A stretch of 17,652 bases of DNA from an uncultured Oscillospiraceae bacterium (GCA_934511165.1 CAKSWA010000042.1:1-17652), one strand, 5' to 3'; positions 7,545-15,725 are shown, counted from the stretch's first letter. Notes: generated by a model not told the origin, from the sequence alone. Numbers and translations are program-made.

Positions 7545-8792
7545 TTATTCGCTGACCGCGTCGGTCTTGGTGCCGTGCAGCTTCTTCTGCAGCCAGTCCT
7601 TGCCGTCTACAAAGCGGGAGACAATGAAACTCACCACGTAGTCGCCGGCAGCATTGACCATCGTCGCGGGCGGGTCGATCAGCTCGCCGATAGCAAGCGC
7701 GATCGGGAACGCCACGCTGAGGTGATCCGGGAAGAACATCGAGCAGAGCACCAGCTCGCCCGTGCCGCCGCCGCCGGGGATGCCGGACATGGCAACCGAG
7801 GAGAACACCGCCACAACGATGGCGAGAATGGCCTCGCCCGTACCGAAGTCCTTGCCGAACATGCCGAACAGGAACGCGACCTTGATAATAGCGCCCATAG
7901 CCGAGCCGTCCATGTGCATCGTAGCGCCGAGCGGCATGACAATATCGGAAACTTCCTTGGAAATGCCGGTCTCTTCGGAAACTTCCATGTTCACGGGGAT
8001 CGTAGCGACCGAAGAGCAGGTGCCGAACGCGGTGGCCGCCGGGCGGAAGAGGTGCCGGAACATAACCTTTGCCGCGCCCTTGCCGCCGCCGAAGCGGGCG
8101 TACAGCGGGGATGAAATGAGCAAATAGATGACGGAGACAACGTAGTAAATGCCGATGGCGCGGGCGTAGTTGGAAACGAAGTCCGAGCCGTGCGTCGCAA
8201 CGAGCGAAGCGAAGAAGCCGAAGAAACCGACGGGCGCATAGTAGGAAATAAGCTTGATGACCTTCAGGAGAATCTCGGTAAGATCGTTGAGCAGGAGCGC
8301 TACGCGGGATTCTCTGCCGCCGCACATCTGGATGCCAAAGCCGAAGATGATCGCCGCAACGATCAGCGGAAGAATGGCGCGGCGGCTCCAAAGTTCGATG
8401 AAGTCCGGTTTCGTGAAGAAGTTGATGATAAGCGTGCCGATATCCACAGTGCCGACGCCGGATTCTTCATAGCTGGGCGCGGCGGTGAACACGGGGATAA
8501 AACGGACAATGATGTACATCAGGATGGCAGCGATGGCAGCGGTGGAAAGGAACGTTCCGACCGTGATGCCCATGATGCGCCCGGCGCGCTTTGCCGAGCT
8601 CATGTTCGCGATCGCCGAAGCAATGGAGCAGAATACCATCGGTACAACGACGCAGAACATCATATTGATGAACAGCGTACCGAACGGCTCAAGAGCTGTT
8701 GCGCCCGGCCATACCGCGCCGACGACGCAGCCGGCGACGATGCCAAGCAGCATCAGTGTAATGAAACCATATTTCTTCATAAACTTCTTCAT
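7545..8792 (-). CDS. Dicarboxylate/amino acid:cation symporter (DAACS/SLC1 family)
   Basis: A 415-residue integral membrane transporter with the SLC1 elevator fold. The signatures are present: hairpin 1 TCSSVATIP (258-266), the cation motif MPLGATMHMDG (286-296; family NMDG), hairpin 2 SGIPGGGGTGE (336-346), and the substrate helix LIDPPATMVNAAGD (371-384). The last is odd: acidic-substrate members read DRxRTMVN, and the second Arg (R397 of GltPh), which holds the side-chain carboxylate, is Ala (A376) here, while Asp, Thr and Asn positions are kept. This points to neutral or otherwise non-acidic substrates, carried with Na+ or H+. ATG 8792 follows GGAGGT; the longer upstream frame overlaps the promoter. 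It is divergent from an AraC-type regulator, which may control it. Confidence 0.88.
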   Translation of the reverse strand: MKKFMKKYGFITLMLLGIVAGCVVGAVWPGATALEPFGTLFINMMFCVVVPMVFCSIASAIANMSSAKRAGRIMGITVGTFLSTAAIAAILMYIIVRFIPVFTAAPSYEESGVGTVDIGTLIINFFTKPDFIELWSRRAILPLIVAAIIFGFGIQMCGGRESRVALLLNDLTEILLKVIKLISYYAPVGFFGFFASLVATHGSDFVSNYARAIGIYYVVSVIYLLISSPLYARFGGGKGAAKVMFRHLFRPAATAFGTCSSVATIPVNMEVSEETGISKEVSDIVMPLGATMHMDGSAMGAIIKVAFLFGMFGKDFGTGEAILAIVVAVFSSVAMSGIPGGGGTGELVLCSMFFPDHLSVAFPIALAIGELIDPPATMVNAAGDYVVSFIVSRFVDGKDWLQKKLHGTKTDAVSE

Positions 8793-8826
8793 TGCACATA
8801 ACCTCCACTGAGTGTTTTCGTGCTCT

Positions 8827-8855
8827 ATTTTACTGCGCACGCCTTGCAAAGTAAA
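8827..8855 (-). promoter_or_regulatory. Promoter for the symporter gene (minus strand)
   Basis: Read on the minus strand, TTTACT (8855-8850) and TAAAAT (8832-8827) are 17 bases apart. The -35 box overlaps the -35 box of the divergent regulator promoter, so the two should compete or be jointly regulated. Confidence 0.5.
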
Positions 8856-8873
8856 CGCATTCTATGCTATACT
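8844..8873 (+). promoter_or_regulatory. Promoter for the AraC regulator, with TTGCAAA repeats
   Basis: TTGCAA (8844-8849), 18 bases, then TGC-TATACT (8868-8873), an extended -10. The heptamer TTGCAAA occurs at 8844-8850 and again at 8876-8882, 32 bases apart, so a bound protein would face the same side of the helix at both sites. Confidence 0.6.
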
Positions 8874-8904
8874 CTTTGCAAAAGATGCTTTTATGGAGGC
8901 CGTC

Positions 8905-9768
8905 ATGGACGAAAGCTATGAGAAGCGCGGTTATCTGCTGGAGGATTTCCGGCTCTTTCATTTAAAAGATGACCGCGGCACGAAGGTTGACTATCACTAC
9001 CACGAATTCTGCAAGATCGTTCTCCTCCTCTCCGGAAGCGGCAGCTACATTGTGGAGGGGCGGCGATATCTCCTGCTGCCGGGCGACATTGTGCTCGTCG
9101 GCAGTCGGTGCGTGCATAAGCCTGAGTTTGAAGAGGGAATTTCGTATGAGCGCGTGATCCTTTATATCTCCCCTGCCCTGCTTGCGGATAGTTCCGTACC
9201 GGACTACTCACTGGAAGACATTTTCTCCGGGCAGCGGGGGCATGTCCTCCGCCCGACGGAGGACATCCGGCGGCGTCTGCGCTTACTGGCCGAGCAGCTG
9301 GAGGGCGAAATGGCCGCGAGCGGCGGCGAGAACATCATCCTCTCGCGGTGTACGCTGCTGCGGCTGCTCGTGGAAATTGGGCGCGCGATGCAGAAAACTG
9401 GTTCCGAGCTGCCGCAGCCGGTCGTGCCGCGGGATGGGAAAATACTGGATATTCTGCGCTATCTGGAAGCCAATCTCGCCGAGGACATTTCCATTGACGA
9501 TCTGGCCGCGCGGTTTTTTATCAGCAAGTACCACATGATGCGCCGCTTCCGCGAGGAAACCGGCACATCCATTCACAACTACCTTTCCGATAAACGGCTT
9601 TTGGCAGCGCGCGATCTTATCGCCTCCGGGACAGCCGCTACGGACGCCTGCTTCCGCTGCGGCTTTCGCAGCTATTCCGCTTTTTCCCGCGCCTACGGAA
9701 AGCTTTTCGGTGCTACACCGACCGGACGCATCGTTCAGACGCTCCAATCGGACGACTTTGATGAATGA
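8905..9768 (+). CDS. AraC-family transcriptional regulator
   Basis: A 287-residue regulator. The N-terminal half is a cupin sensor domain: DYHYHEFCKIVLLLSG supplies the usual histidines, and YLLLPGDIVLV the second cupin strand. The C-terminal 100 residues are a double helix-turn-helix: ISIDDLAARFFISKYHMMRRF for the first unit and ATDACFRCGFRSYSAFSRAY for the second, ending in the usual (K)xxGxTPxxR-like LFGATPTGR. ATG 8905 lies 5 bases after GGAGG; an ATG at 8893 has no ribosome site. It is divergent from the symporter over overlapping promoters and is followed 18 bases later by dapF. Control of the symporter, possibly with self-regulation, is the simplest reading; the inducer is unknown. Confidence 0.88.
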   Translation: MDESYEKRGYLLEDFRLFHLKDDRGTKVDYHYHEFCKIVLLLSGSGSYIVEGRRYLLLPGDIVLVGSRCVHKPEFEEGISYERVILYISPALLADSSVPDYSLEDIFSGQRGHVLRPTEDIRRRLRLLAEQLEGEMAASGGENIILSRCTLLRLLVEIGRAMQKTGSELPQPVVPRDGKILDILRYLEANLAEDISIDDLAARFFISKYHMMRRFREETGTSIHNYLSDKRLLAARDLIASGTAATDACFRCGFRSYSAFSRAYGKLFGATPTGRIVQTLQSDDFDE

Positions 9769-9786
9769 AAACAAAGAGGTATTCCT

Positions 9787-10614
9787 ATGAAATTTACGAA
9801 AATGCAGGGCGCCGGGAACGACTTCATCGTTCTCGACAACCGCTCCGGCGAGATAAGGGAAAGCGATTATCCCTCGCTCGCTGCCGGTCTCTGCCGTCGC
9901 CGTCTCTCCATTGGCGCGGATGGACTGATGATCGTCCTACCGGCGCAGAGCATCGGCGACTACGCTATGCGGTTTTATAATTCCGACGGTTCCCTCGGCG
10001 AAATGTGCGGCAACGGCGCACGGTGTATGGCGCGCTACGGGCATGACCACGGTATCGCCGGCGACATTCAGCGCATCGAGACGACCGCCGGGATCGTCGT
10101 CGGGCAGCGGATCGAAGAAGACCTTTACTGCGTCCGTCTGAACGATCCCACCGCCGCAGAAACCGAGGTCGGCATTCCGTGGGACGGACAGATCCTCTCG
10201 GTATCGTATCTTGAGCTCGGCGATCCCGGTATCCCGCACGCTGTTTTGGAACTGCCGGAGTGGGACGAAATGCCGGAAGCGGAGCTCCGCTCGCTCGGCG
10301 CTTATATCCGCAGCTACGCCGCGTTTCCGAAAGGCGCGAACGTAACGTTCCGTAAGTGTCTCAGCCGGGATCATGTGAAAGCTGTCACGTACGAGCGCGG
10401 CGTGGAGGACTTCACGCTCTCCTGCGGCACCGGTGCGGGAGCTACCGCCGCTGCGATGCGGCTGCGCGGCGAGATCGGAAATGAAACACTCCGGCTGGAC
10501 TTCCCCGGCGGCGAGCTGCAGGTATCGCTCTCCGCAGAGGACGACGCCGTCTGCGACATTTACCTCACCGGCCCGGCGACCGTTGTCGCCGAGGGCGAGT
10601 ATATTGGGAGATAA
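9787..10614 (+). CDS. dapF: Diaminopimelate epimerase
   Basis: A 275-residue DapF: it interconverts LL- and meso-diaminopimelate without cofactor, for lysine and peptidoglycan synthesis. It begins with the signature MKFTKMQGAGNDFIVLDN. The two catalytic cysteines are C74 in EMCGNGARC and C213 in LSCGTGAGAT. The usual GNPHxV segment is replaced by LGDPGIPHAVLE, so it is not a proteobacterial-type DapF, but the His is kept. GAGG precedes ATG 9787. It sits 18 bases after the AraC gene and 4 bases before the DUF402 gene, an unusual place away from other dap genes, so activity on a related amino acid cannot be excluded. Confidence 0.88.
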   Translation: MKFTKMQGAGNDFIVLDNRSGEIRESDYPSLAAGLCRRRLSIGADGLMIVLPAQSIGDYAMRFYNSDGSLGEMCGNGARCMARYGHDHGIAGDIQRIETTAGIVVGQRIEEDLYCVRLNDPTAAETEVGIPWDGQILSVSYLELGDPGIPHAVLELPEWDEMPEAELRSLGAYIRSYAAFPKGANVTFRKCLSRDHVKAVTYERGVEDFTLSCGTGAGATAAAMRLRGEIGNETLRLDFPGGELQVSLSAEDDAVCDIYLTGPATVVAEGEYIGR

Positions 10615-10618
10615 CGCC

Positions 10619-11167
10619 ATGAGCAAGGAACGCGATATGCGCCGCACGGACTGGAAGCGCATCACGAAACGCCGGTATACTTCCCGCGAAGAAGCCGACA
10701 TTTTCGGCAGCGCCGGGCGAATTTCTCTCATCTCCATCGACGAGGTGACCGGGCCGCTCACGGTGCACTATCATAGCCGCGCCGTTCTCATCGCTGATGC
10801 CGGGTATTCGTGGCTTCAAGCTGCTGTTCCCGGCGCATACTGGTGGCTGACGGCGATGTTTGACGAGCACGACCGGCTCATACAAATTTACTTTGACATC
10901 ACCGGCGGCAGCCGTTTTGACGATCCGGAAAACCCAACGTTTGAGGACATGTACCTCGATATCGTTGTCTCGGCCGACGGTTCAATCGAGGTTGTTGACC
11001 GCGACGAGCTGGACGAAGCCCTACAGAGCGGCGCGATCACCGCGGCACAGCACCAGGGTGCCATCGAAAACTGCGATATGCTGGAGAAATTTCTCCGGGA
11101 AAACACCGCGGACGTTATGGCGTGGTGCCAAACGCGGCAGAGGGAACTGAAGCACAAGATGTTATAA
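10619..11167 (+). CDS. DUF402 domain protein
   Basis: A 182-residue protein of the DUF402 family. The core RLIQIYFDITGGSRFDDP followed by FEDMYLDIVV and DRDELDEALQSGAIT is the diagnostic pattern of a short beta barrel plus an acidic helix. Some Firmicutes members of the family (YgaC/Ntdp type) hydrolyse nucleoside di- and triphosphates with a divalent metal; the acidic residues needed are present, but activity here is inferred. GGGAG lies ahead of ATG 10619, 4 bases after the dapF stop, so the two genes are co-transcribed. It is about the family's usual length. Confidence 0.8.
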   Translation: MSKERDMRRTDWKRITKRRYTSREEADIFGSAGRISLISIDEVTGPLTVHYHSRAVLIADAGYSWLQAAVPGAYWWLTAMFDEHDRLIQIYFDITGGSRFDDPENPTFEDMYLDIVVSADGSIEVVDRDELDEALQSGAITAAQHQGAIENCDMLEKFLRENTADVMAWCQTRQRELKHKML

Positions 11168-11170
11168 AGG

Positions 11171-11202
11171 GAGGGAGAAGGTCACACACCTTCTCCCTCT
11201 TT
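11171..11202. terminator. Bidirectional terminator overlapping the MATE gene 3' end
   Basis: GAGGGAGAAGGT (11171-11182) and ACCTTCTCCCTC (11188-11199) form a perfect 12-base stem with a 5-base loop, followed by TTT. It lies 3 bases after the DUF402 stop. Its right arm also encodes the last residues (KEGEGV) of the convergent MATE protein, whose stop codon falls at 11182-11184. Confidence 0.8.
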
Positions 11203-12552
11203 CACATTCCGGAAATCGTTCCGGCAGAGGAACGCCGCGGCCAGGATAAATACACAGCAGACCACCCATGTGACAGGCTCGCATACGCAAACCGCCATGT
11301 ACCCCCGTGCAGGGACGATCCAGAAAGCAAAAATCACCTTCCCGATCAGTTCCAGTGAGCTGCAAAGAAGCGGCGCAACCGTGTGGCGCATTCCCTGCAG
11401 GGTGCTGCGCAGTATTACAAGCACTGCCATCGGCGGGATCATAGGTATGCTGATTTTCAGATACTGCACAGCATTTTGTATCACCGCGTCACTGTCGCTC
11501 CCCGTGATCGCGCGGACAGCAGCCGGGGCAGCCAGAAAGGTAAACGCCAACGCGGCGAGCCACCATATGCCATACAGTAAAATGGCAGTGCGGACGCCCT
11601 CGGCGATCCTTGAGCGCTTCCCTGCCCCGTAATTCTGACTGGCAAATGTCGCCATCGCCGTGGCGACGGAACCGCCCGGCATGTAGAAAAACTCCGCAAG
11701 GCGCCGCCCGCCAACCTGAGCAGCGATATACACATTTCCAAGCGCGTTGATGCTGCCTTGCAGCACGACACTCCCGATGTTATAGATGGCGCTCATCAGC
11801 GCCATACTGATCCCCGCCCAGAGCATGGCAGGAGCGTGCTTCCGTCCTGCTGCATGATCCTCCTTCGAAAAACGCAGTTCCGGGTAATTTTTCAGGATAT
11901 ACACGCCGCCCAGCAGCGCGCTGACGCCCTGCGAAAGGATTGTGGCGATGGCCGCGCCCCGTACGCCCATGGCGAGCGGCCCCATAAACAACAGGTCGAG
12001 CCCAACATTGAGCAGGCTGCTGAAAAGAAGGAACAGCAGCGGCATGACGCTGTTCCCTACCGCCTGCAGCAGCGCGGATTCGAGATTATACAGCATAGTA
12101 AACGGGATCCCGGAGAGAATGACCGTCAGATACTGCAAAGCGCCATCGACCGTGTCCGCCGGGATTTGCAGCGCGGATACGATGCTTTTTCGGAGAAGCA
12201 GAAACGACGATGTCAAAACAAGTGCGCTCAGCAAGGAAAGCTCGACCATCCAGCAGACACCCTGCCGCATCCGTCTCTGATCCCCCGCACCGAAGCTTCG
12301 GCTGACCGTGAGTCCCAGGCCGTTATTCAAACCGAAGGCGGCGTTTGTAATGAGACCGTACAGCGCCGCTGTCGCGCCGATCTGTGCGAGAGAAGCGTCG
12401 CCCAGCAGGTTTCCCGCAATCGAGGTATCTGCAAGATTATAAAGCTGCTGCAACAGATTTCCCAGAAACAGCGGCAGCGAAAATTGCAGCAGGAGCGTTA
12501 TCGTTTTTCCGCGCGTCATATCCAGAACACGCATGGTATCTTTATGGTGCAT
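11182..12552 (-). CDS. MATE family efflux transporter
   Basis: A 456-residue protein with about 12 hydrophobic segments in two similar halves, as expected for Na+- or H+-driven multidrug and toxin extrusion proteins. MTRGKTITLLLQFSLPLFLGNLLQQLYNLADTSIAG-type N-terminal sequence (motifs FSLPLFLGN and YNLADT), GLNNGLGLTVSRSFGA and, in the second half, ATFASQNYGAGK are the family hallmarks. The substrate cannot be predicted. The start at 12552 has only a weak AGAAG site; the in-frame ATG at 12534 is an alternative. It is a single-gene unit, convergent to the DUF402 gene. Confidence 0.88.
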   Translation of the reverse strand: MHHKDTMRVLDMTRGKTITLLLQFSLPLFLGNLLQQLYNLADTSIAGNLLGDASLAQIGATAALYGLITNAAFGLNNGLGLTVSRSFGAGDQRRMRQGVCWMVELSLLSALVLTSSFLLLRKSIVSALQIPADTVDGALQYLTVILSGIPFTMLYNLESALLQAVGNSVMPLLFLLFSSLLNVGLDLLFMGPLAMGVRGAAIATILSQGVSALLGGVYILKNYPELRFSKEDHAAGRKHAPAMLWAGISMALMSAIYNIGSVVLQGSINALGNVYIAAQVGGRRLAEFFYMPGGSVATAMATFASQNYGAGKRSRIAEGVRTAILLYGIWWLAALAFTFLAAPAAVRAITGSDSDAVIQNAVQYLKISIPMIPPMAVLVILRSTLQGMRHTVAPLLCSSLELIGKVIFAFWIVPARGYMAVCVCEPVTWVVCCVFILAAAFLCRNDFRNVKEGEGV

Positions 12553-12588
12553 GGTGTTTTTCTTCTTTCATTTCACGGATAACGCCGT

Positions 12589-12617
12589 ATTATAGCGCCG
12601 CTCTGCCGCCGATTCAT
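12589..12617 (-). promoter_or_regulatory. Possible promoter for the MATE gene
   Basis: On the minus strand a perfect TATAAT lies at 12594-12589, about 37 bases ahead of the start codon. The matching -35 at 17 bases is only ATGAAT (12617-12612), so recognition would rely on the -10 box. Confidence 0.4.
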
Positions 12618-12649
12618 TCAAATTCGGTTACAAAATCCGGCCTGCCGGC

Positions 12650-12684
12650 AAAAGAGAAACCCTTGGGAAATTCCCAAGGGTTTC
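12650..12684 (-). terminator. Terminator of the dehydratase operon
   Basis: GAAACCCTTGGGAA (12656-12669) and TTCCCAAGGGTTTC (12671-12684) are perfect inverted arms. On the minus strand the stem is followed by TCTTTT, starting 7 bases after the stop codon of the last small gene (12691). Confidence 0.85.
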
Positions 12685-12690
12685 CTTTGT

Positions 12691-12882
12691 TCAGTCGATC
12701 TTATAGGCGCGCTTGGTGACATCCTCGCGTTCTATTTTATCGTAATGCTTGCAGAGGAACGGCTCAACCACGTAGTACAGCAGCTTGCCGTCGAGGTCGA
12801 AATAGAACACCGCAAACAGCAGCGCATAAAGCCCCGCCAGAATGCCGGCGATCTTGCCGAGGATCTTAAACAGTTTACGCAT
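12691..12882 (-). CDS. Small single-span membrane protein A in the dehydratase operon
   Basis: A 63-residue protein: basic start MRKLFKILGK, one membrane span (about 11-28), then LDGKLLYYVVEPFLCKHYDK and a charged tail, probably facing the opposite side to the N-terminus or lying on the membrane surface. GGAGG is 8 bases before ATG 12882, only 16 bases after the large-subunit stop, so it is the operon's last gene. It is a paralogue of the 55-residue protein at 16457-16624: 18 of the first 35 residues are identical, including GKIAGIL and LDxKLL. No known family comes to mind. A membrane tether or small partner subunit of the dehydratase is a guess from position and duplication. Confidence 0.8.
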   Translation of the reverse strand: MRKLFKILGKIAGILAGLYALLFAVFYFDLDGKLLYYVVEPFLCKHYDKIEREDVTKRAYKID

Positions 12883-12898
12883 TCTTTCTTCCTCCCTG

Positions 12899-14503
12899 TT
12901 ACCAGCTCATGGAATCGTCAAACTCAAGCAGCGACGGATCGAGCGGCTCTTCGTGCATGACGGTGGTCATGTAATCGTTGATGATGCGGCGGATCTCCGC
13001 ACGGGAAACGGTGCGGCTGTCCGGCAGAGCGTGAGGAATCCAGATGGCGTGGATGTTGCGCTTGCGGAACTCATCCTCGAACACACCGTGCATGCCCTGC
13101 GCGCCCTTGCACTGGAGCTGGTCGTACATGGCGACCATGTCGCAGTTGAACTGCTCCATATACTTCCACAGCTCAAAGAAGTGGTGCATGCCGCCAACGG
13201 CCATACGGCGCATGGGGGCCCACATGTGATACTGCGCCATATCCTCGAGCGTGTTCTCGTAGCTGTCGGTGCGGATGGTCATGTCGAACATGAGAGAGTC
13301 CATGTTGATGATGACGTTGAGACCCCAGCAGTTGTACGCCCAGGTACACCAGTTGGAGTAATACAGCGGCGCGCACGACCACGCGATCATGCGGTGGCGG
13401 GTTTCGGGGAAGGTCACGGTCTTGTTCCGCACACAGCGCTCCATGATCTTGCGGACACGGGCATCGACCTCATGCCAGATGAAGTTTTCGCCATACTGCG
13501 ACTGATAGATGCGGTAGAGCGCCTGCGCGACGCCGTTGATGGGATAGTAGTCGGTGTTCGCGGCAACATCCCATTTCTCCCACTCGAACCGCTGCAGCTC
13601 GTTCTGAGCTTCCAGATTTTTGACGAGCTGATCCCAGTTGAACGGCACACCGGTCATTTCCTCAACGAATTTCCACGCGCCCTCGATCTCCTTGGCGCAG
13701 TGCTTCTTGACGAGCGGATCGTCAAACTGCATCGGCTGCGGCATGGCGTAGAGCGGCTTATTGAAGAACCAGTCCTGCAGAGCGGTGCTCGCAACGGAAG
13801 CGTCGCACGCTTCGTTGGACGTGATGAACATCGGGGAGTAATCGGGCACGTCGTCCTGCACAAAAATACCGGCTTCCGCCTGGCACATCGGGCACGGGTC
13901 GCCCGGCAGACCGATGGACTGCACGGCGTCGATATAGTGAAGAACGGTATGGCTGTTTACGTGGCAGGTGACAAAATACGGAACCATTTCCAGCGGAACA
14001 TCCTTGAATTTGTCCGACCAGGGATAGAACACGCCGCCCCAGACCGTTTCCTTGTGGGAAATGGTGTGCTTGTAGTAATCGTTCTGTTTTCCGCCGTGAA
14101 GTCTCGTATCGGCGGCGAACATGCGCTGGAACTGCTGGATGGTCGCGCTGACCATGCCGCGGTAGTGCCACGCAGAGGCGCGCAGCGCCTCACCGCGCAG
14201 GCCCTGCAGGCCGCGGTCAAACCAATGCAGAACCGGGAGATACGTCTGGCCGACCCAGCGGTAGCGCCACACGCCCTTGAAAAAGGCCAGGGGCTCTTCG
14301 CTCTTGAGAATGTCCGCCACCATCTGGCCATAGTTGTACAGCCAGATGTTGTTGAAGTAATACATCGTATCCTTTACGCCGCGCCACTCACGGTGCTTGT
14401 AAAGGCCGGTCTTGTCCTCCAGGATATCACCGAGACGGCGCTCGCCATGGGGCTTGCCATACCAGAAATCCTTCAAGGCTTTCTTCATTTTCGCCTTATC
14501 CAT
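12899..14503 (-). CDS. 2-hydroxyacyl-CoA dehydratase / benzoyl-CoA reductase large subunit
   Basis: A 534-residue member of the HgdA/HgdB-BcrB/BcrC superfamily, whose subunits each bind an Fe-S cluster and accept an electron from the activator. Candidate ligands are C204/C207 (DPCPMCQAEAG), C233 (SNEACDAS) and C465 (QLQCKGAQGMH). The C-terminal QFNCDMVAMYDQLQC and WIPHALPDSRTVS match the last Rossmann-like domain of the family. It is clearly longer than usual (about 370-480 residues); the extra part is an aromatic-rich N-terminal 150 or so. ATG 14503 was chosen because AAGGAGG lies upstream and the start overlaps the small-subunit stop by 8 bases, a sign of coupled translation; the frame further upstream reads as arginine-rich nonsense. 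The substrate cannot be read from sequence. Confidence 0.82.
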   Translation of the reverse strand: MDKAKMKKALKDFWYGKPHGERRLGDILEDKTGLYKHREWRGVKDTMYYFNNIWLYNYGQMVADILKSEEPLAFFKGVWRYRWVGQTYLPVLHWFDRGLQGLRGEALRASAWHYRGMVSATIQQFQRMFAADTRLHGGKQNDYYKHTISHKETVWGGVFYPWSDKFKDVPLEMVPYFVTCHVNSHTVLHYIDAVQSIGLPGDPCPMCQAEAGIFVQDDVPDYSPMFITSNEACDASVASTALQDWFFNKPLYAMPQPMQFDDPLVKKHCAKEIEGAWKFVEEMTGVPFNWDQLVKNLEAQNELQRFEWEKWDVAANTDYYPINGVAQALYRIYQSQYGENFIWHEVDARVRKIMERCVRNKTVTFPETRHRMIAWSCAPLYYSNWCTWAYNCWGLNVIINMDSLMFDMTIRTDSYENTLEDMAQYHMWAPMRRMAVGGMHHFFELWKYMEQFNCDMVAMYDQLQCKGAQGMHGVFEDEFRKRNIHAIWIPHALPDSRTVSRAEIRRIINDYMTTVMHEEPLDPSLLEFDDSMSW

Positions 14504-15701
14504 TCTTTGTGGCCTCCTTCTCCTGGATCTTTTTGATCTCCAGACTCTCCACAAATGCCTGGAAGCGCGTGCGGAGCTGACCGGAGGCGGAGTTGATGTA
14601 CTCCTTCTCGATCGAGCACACGGGCAGACCGAAGTCACGCGGCAGGATAATCGTATCTGCCACACGCTCGTAACTCCAGTACTCACAGAACTTGTTGGAT
14701 TCGACGATCACGCCGTCCGCCTTGTATTCTCTGGCAACGTCGGCGATGTACTTTTTGCGCTGACGCATGGCATCCTGCTCCATGGAGCGCGGGCAGACGC
14801 TCGTTTCCAGATAGTGGCGGGCGACGGCGCGGAGCGCGCTCTCCCCTTCTTTGATCTCGATCTTCTCGCGTCCGGGCAGAGAGCCGTAGCAGTAGCGATC
14901 GGCCACGACGAGCGCGCCGCAGCTCTCGATGAGCTTGGTGAAATCGGGATCGTCATTTTCGGAACCGGCGATAACGACCTTGACGCGGTAGTTGGGCTTC
15001 GCATCGGGCTCACGGGTCTTGAGATCCTCAAGCGTTTCGCGCAGATACGGGAGAATCAGATACTTCGGGCAGACCATCGAGACGAGGTTGATGATGTGGA
15101 ACTCCGTGCCGGTGATCGTGGGGTTATCGAGCTTACGGAAATTTCCGATCTGCGTGATGATATCGCAGACCTCATTGTGCGCTTCGATCGTAGCGCGCAG
15201 AGCTTCGTCGGACGTGTCGATGCCGAAGTGGTCGTGCAGCTCATCCAAAACATGCTTCTGCAGCGTGGCGGCGAAGTGCTCGATACTGTTCTCGTTCTTC
15301 TTGAACGGGACATCCGTAAAAGAGACGAAGAACTTCTCATTCTGAATGAGATCGGGCAGTTCGGCGAGATGCTCCTGGAAACGGCAGGTGCCGGTGCAGG
15401 TCTCGGTGCCGAGCTGGGCATCGATGAAGTTGTAGCCGCCTTCCAGCGCACGCTCGAGAAGGCTGCGGGCGTAGTGGCAGACGCGGCTGGACATATAATA
15501 CGTAGCCATATCGGGGGAGGTGCAGCGCGGAGCGCGGAGACGAACGCTGAAGCAGCCGGGCAGATCCAACAGAACCTCCGGCATGAAATAGCAGGTATAG
15601 CCGAGAGCATACTTTCCCTCTTCTTTTGCCTGCCGGACAAGAGCGTTATAGGACTCCTGCAGCAGATCGTCGAAGAAGATCAGGTTTTTTAAATCACGCA
15701 T
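14496..15701 (-). CDS. 2-hydroxyacyl-CoA dehydratase small subunit (HgdB/FldC-like)
   Basis: A 401-residue subunit of the 2-hydroxyacyl-CoA dehydratase/benzoyl-CoA reductase family, of normal length. GYTCYFMPEVLL (C37) is the family's C-x-x-x-PEE-like segment. SSRVCHYARSLLE (C75), TETCTGTCRF (C102/C106) and ESNKFCEYWSYE (C339) supply the expected Fe-S ligands. The family removes water from (R)-2-hydroxyacyl-CoA through a ketyl radical, or reduces benzoyl-CoA. GGAGG precedes ATG 15701. It begins 24 bases after the AcsB-like gene and overlaps the large subunit by 8 bases, so these two are almost surely the paired subunits of one enzyme. Confidence 0.85.
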   Translation of the reverse strand: MRDLKNLIFFDDLLQESYNALVRQAKEEGKYALGYTCYFMPEVLLDLPGCFSVRLRAPRCTSPDMATYYMSSRVCHYARSLLERALEGGYNFIDAQLGTETCTGTCRFQEHLAELPDLIQNEKFFVSFTDVPFKKNENSIEHFAATLQKHVLDELHDHFGIDTSDEALRATIEAHNEVCDIITQIGNFRKLDNPTITGTEFHIINLVSMVCPKYLILPYLRETLEDLKTREPDAKPNYRVKVVIAGSENDDPDFTKLIESCGALVVADRYCYGSLPGREKIEIKEGESALRAVARHYLETSVCPRSMEQDAMRQRKKYIADVAREYKADGVIVESNKFCEYWSYERVADTIILPRDFGLPVCSIEKEYINSASGQLRTRFQAFVESLEIKKIQEKEATKNG

Positions 15702-15725
15702 GGGGCTTCCTCCGTTGGTGCTTTC

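Noticed and set aside
7405..8391. Second minus-strand frame within the symporter region
   Set aside because: Arg/His-rich out-of-frame reading of the symporter gene, crossing its terminator.
12842..14536. Long + strand open frame opposite the dehydratase large subunit
   Set aside because: It is valine-, histidine- and arginine-rich without domains, has no ribosome site, and mirrors a well-recognised gene; high GC and codon bias leave antisense frames open here.
12899..14686. Extended 595-residue start for the large subunit
   Set aside because: The extra 61 residues are Ser/Arg-rich, overlap the small-subunit gene out of frame and lack a ribosome site; ATG 14503 has AAGGAGG.
14412..15692. 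Long + strand open frame opposite the dehydratase small subunit
   Set aside because: Same pattern: an Asp/Leu-rich mirror of a true gene, no start signal and no recognisable family.
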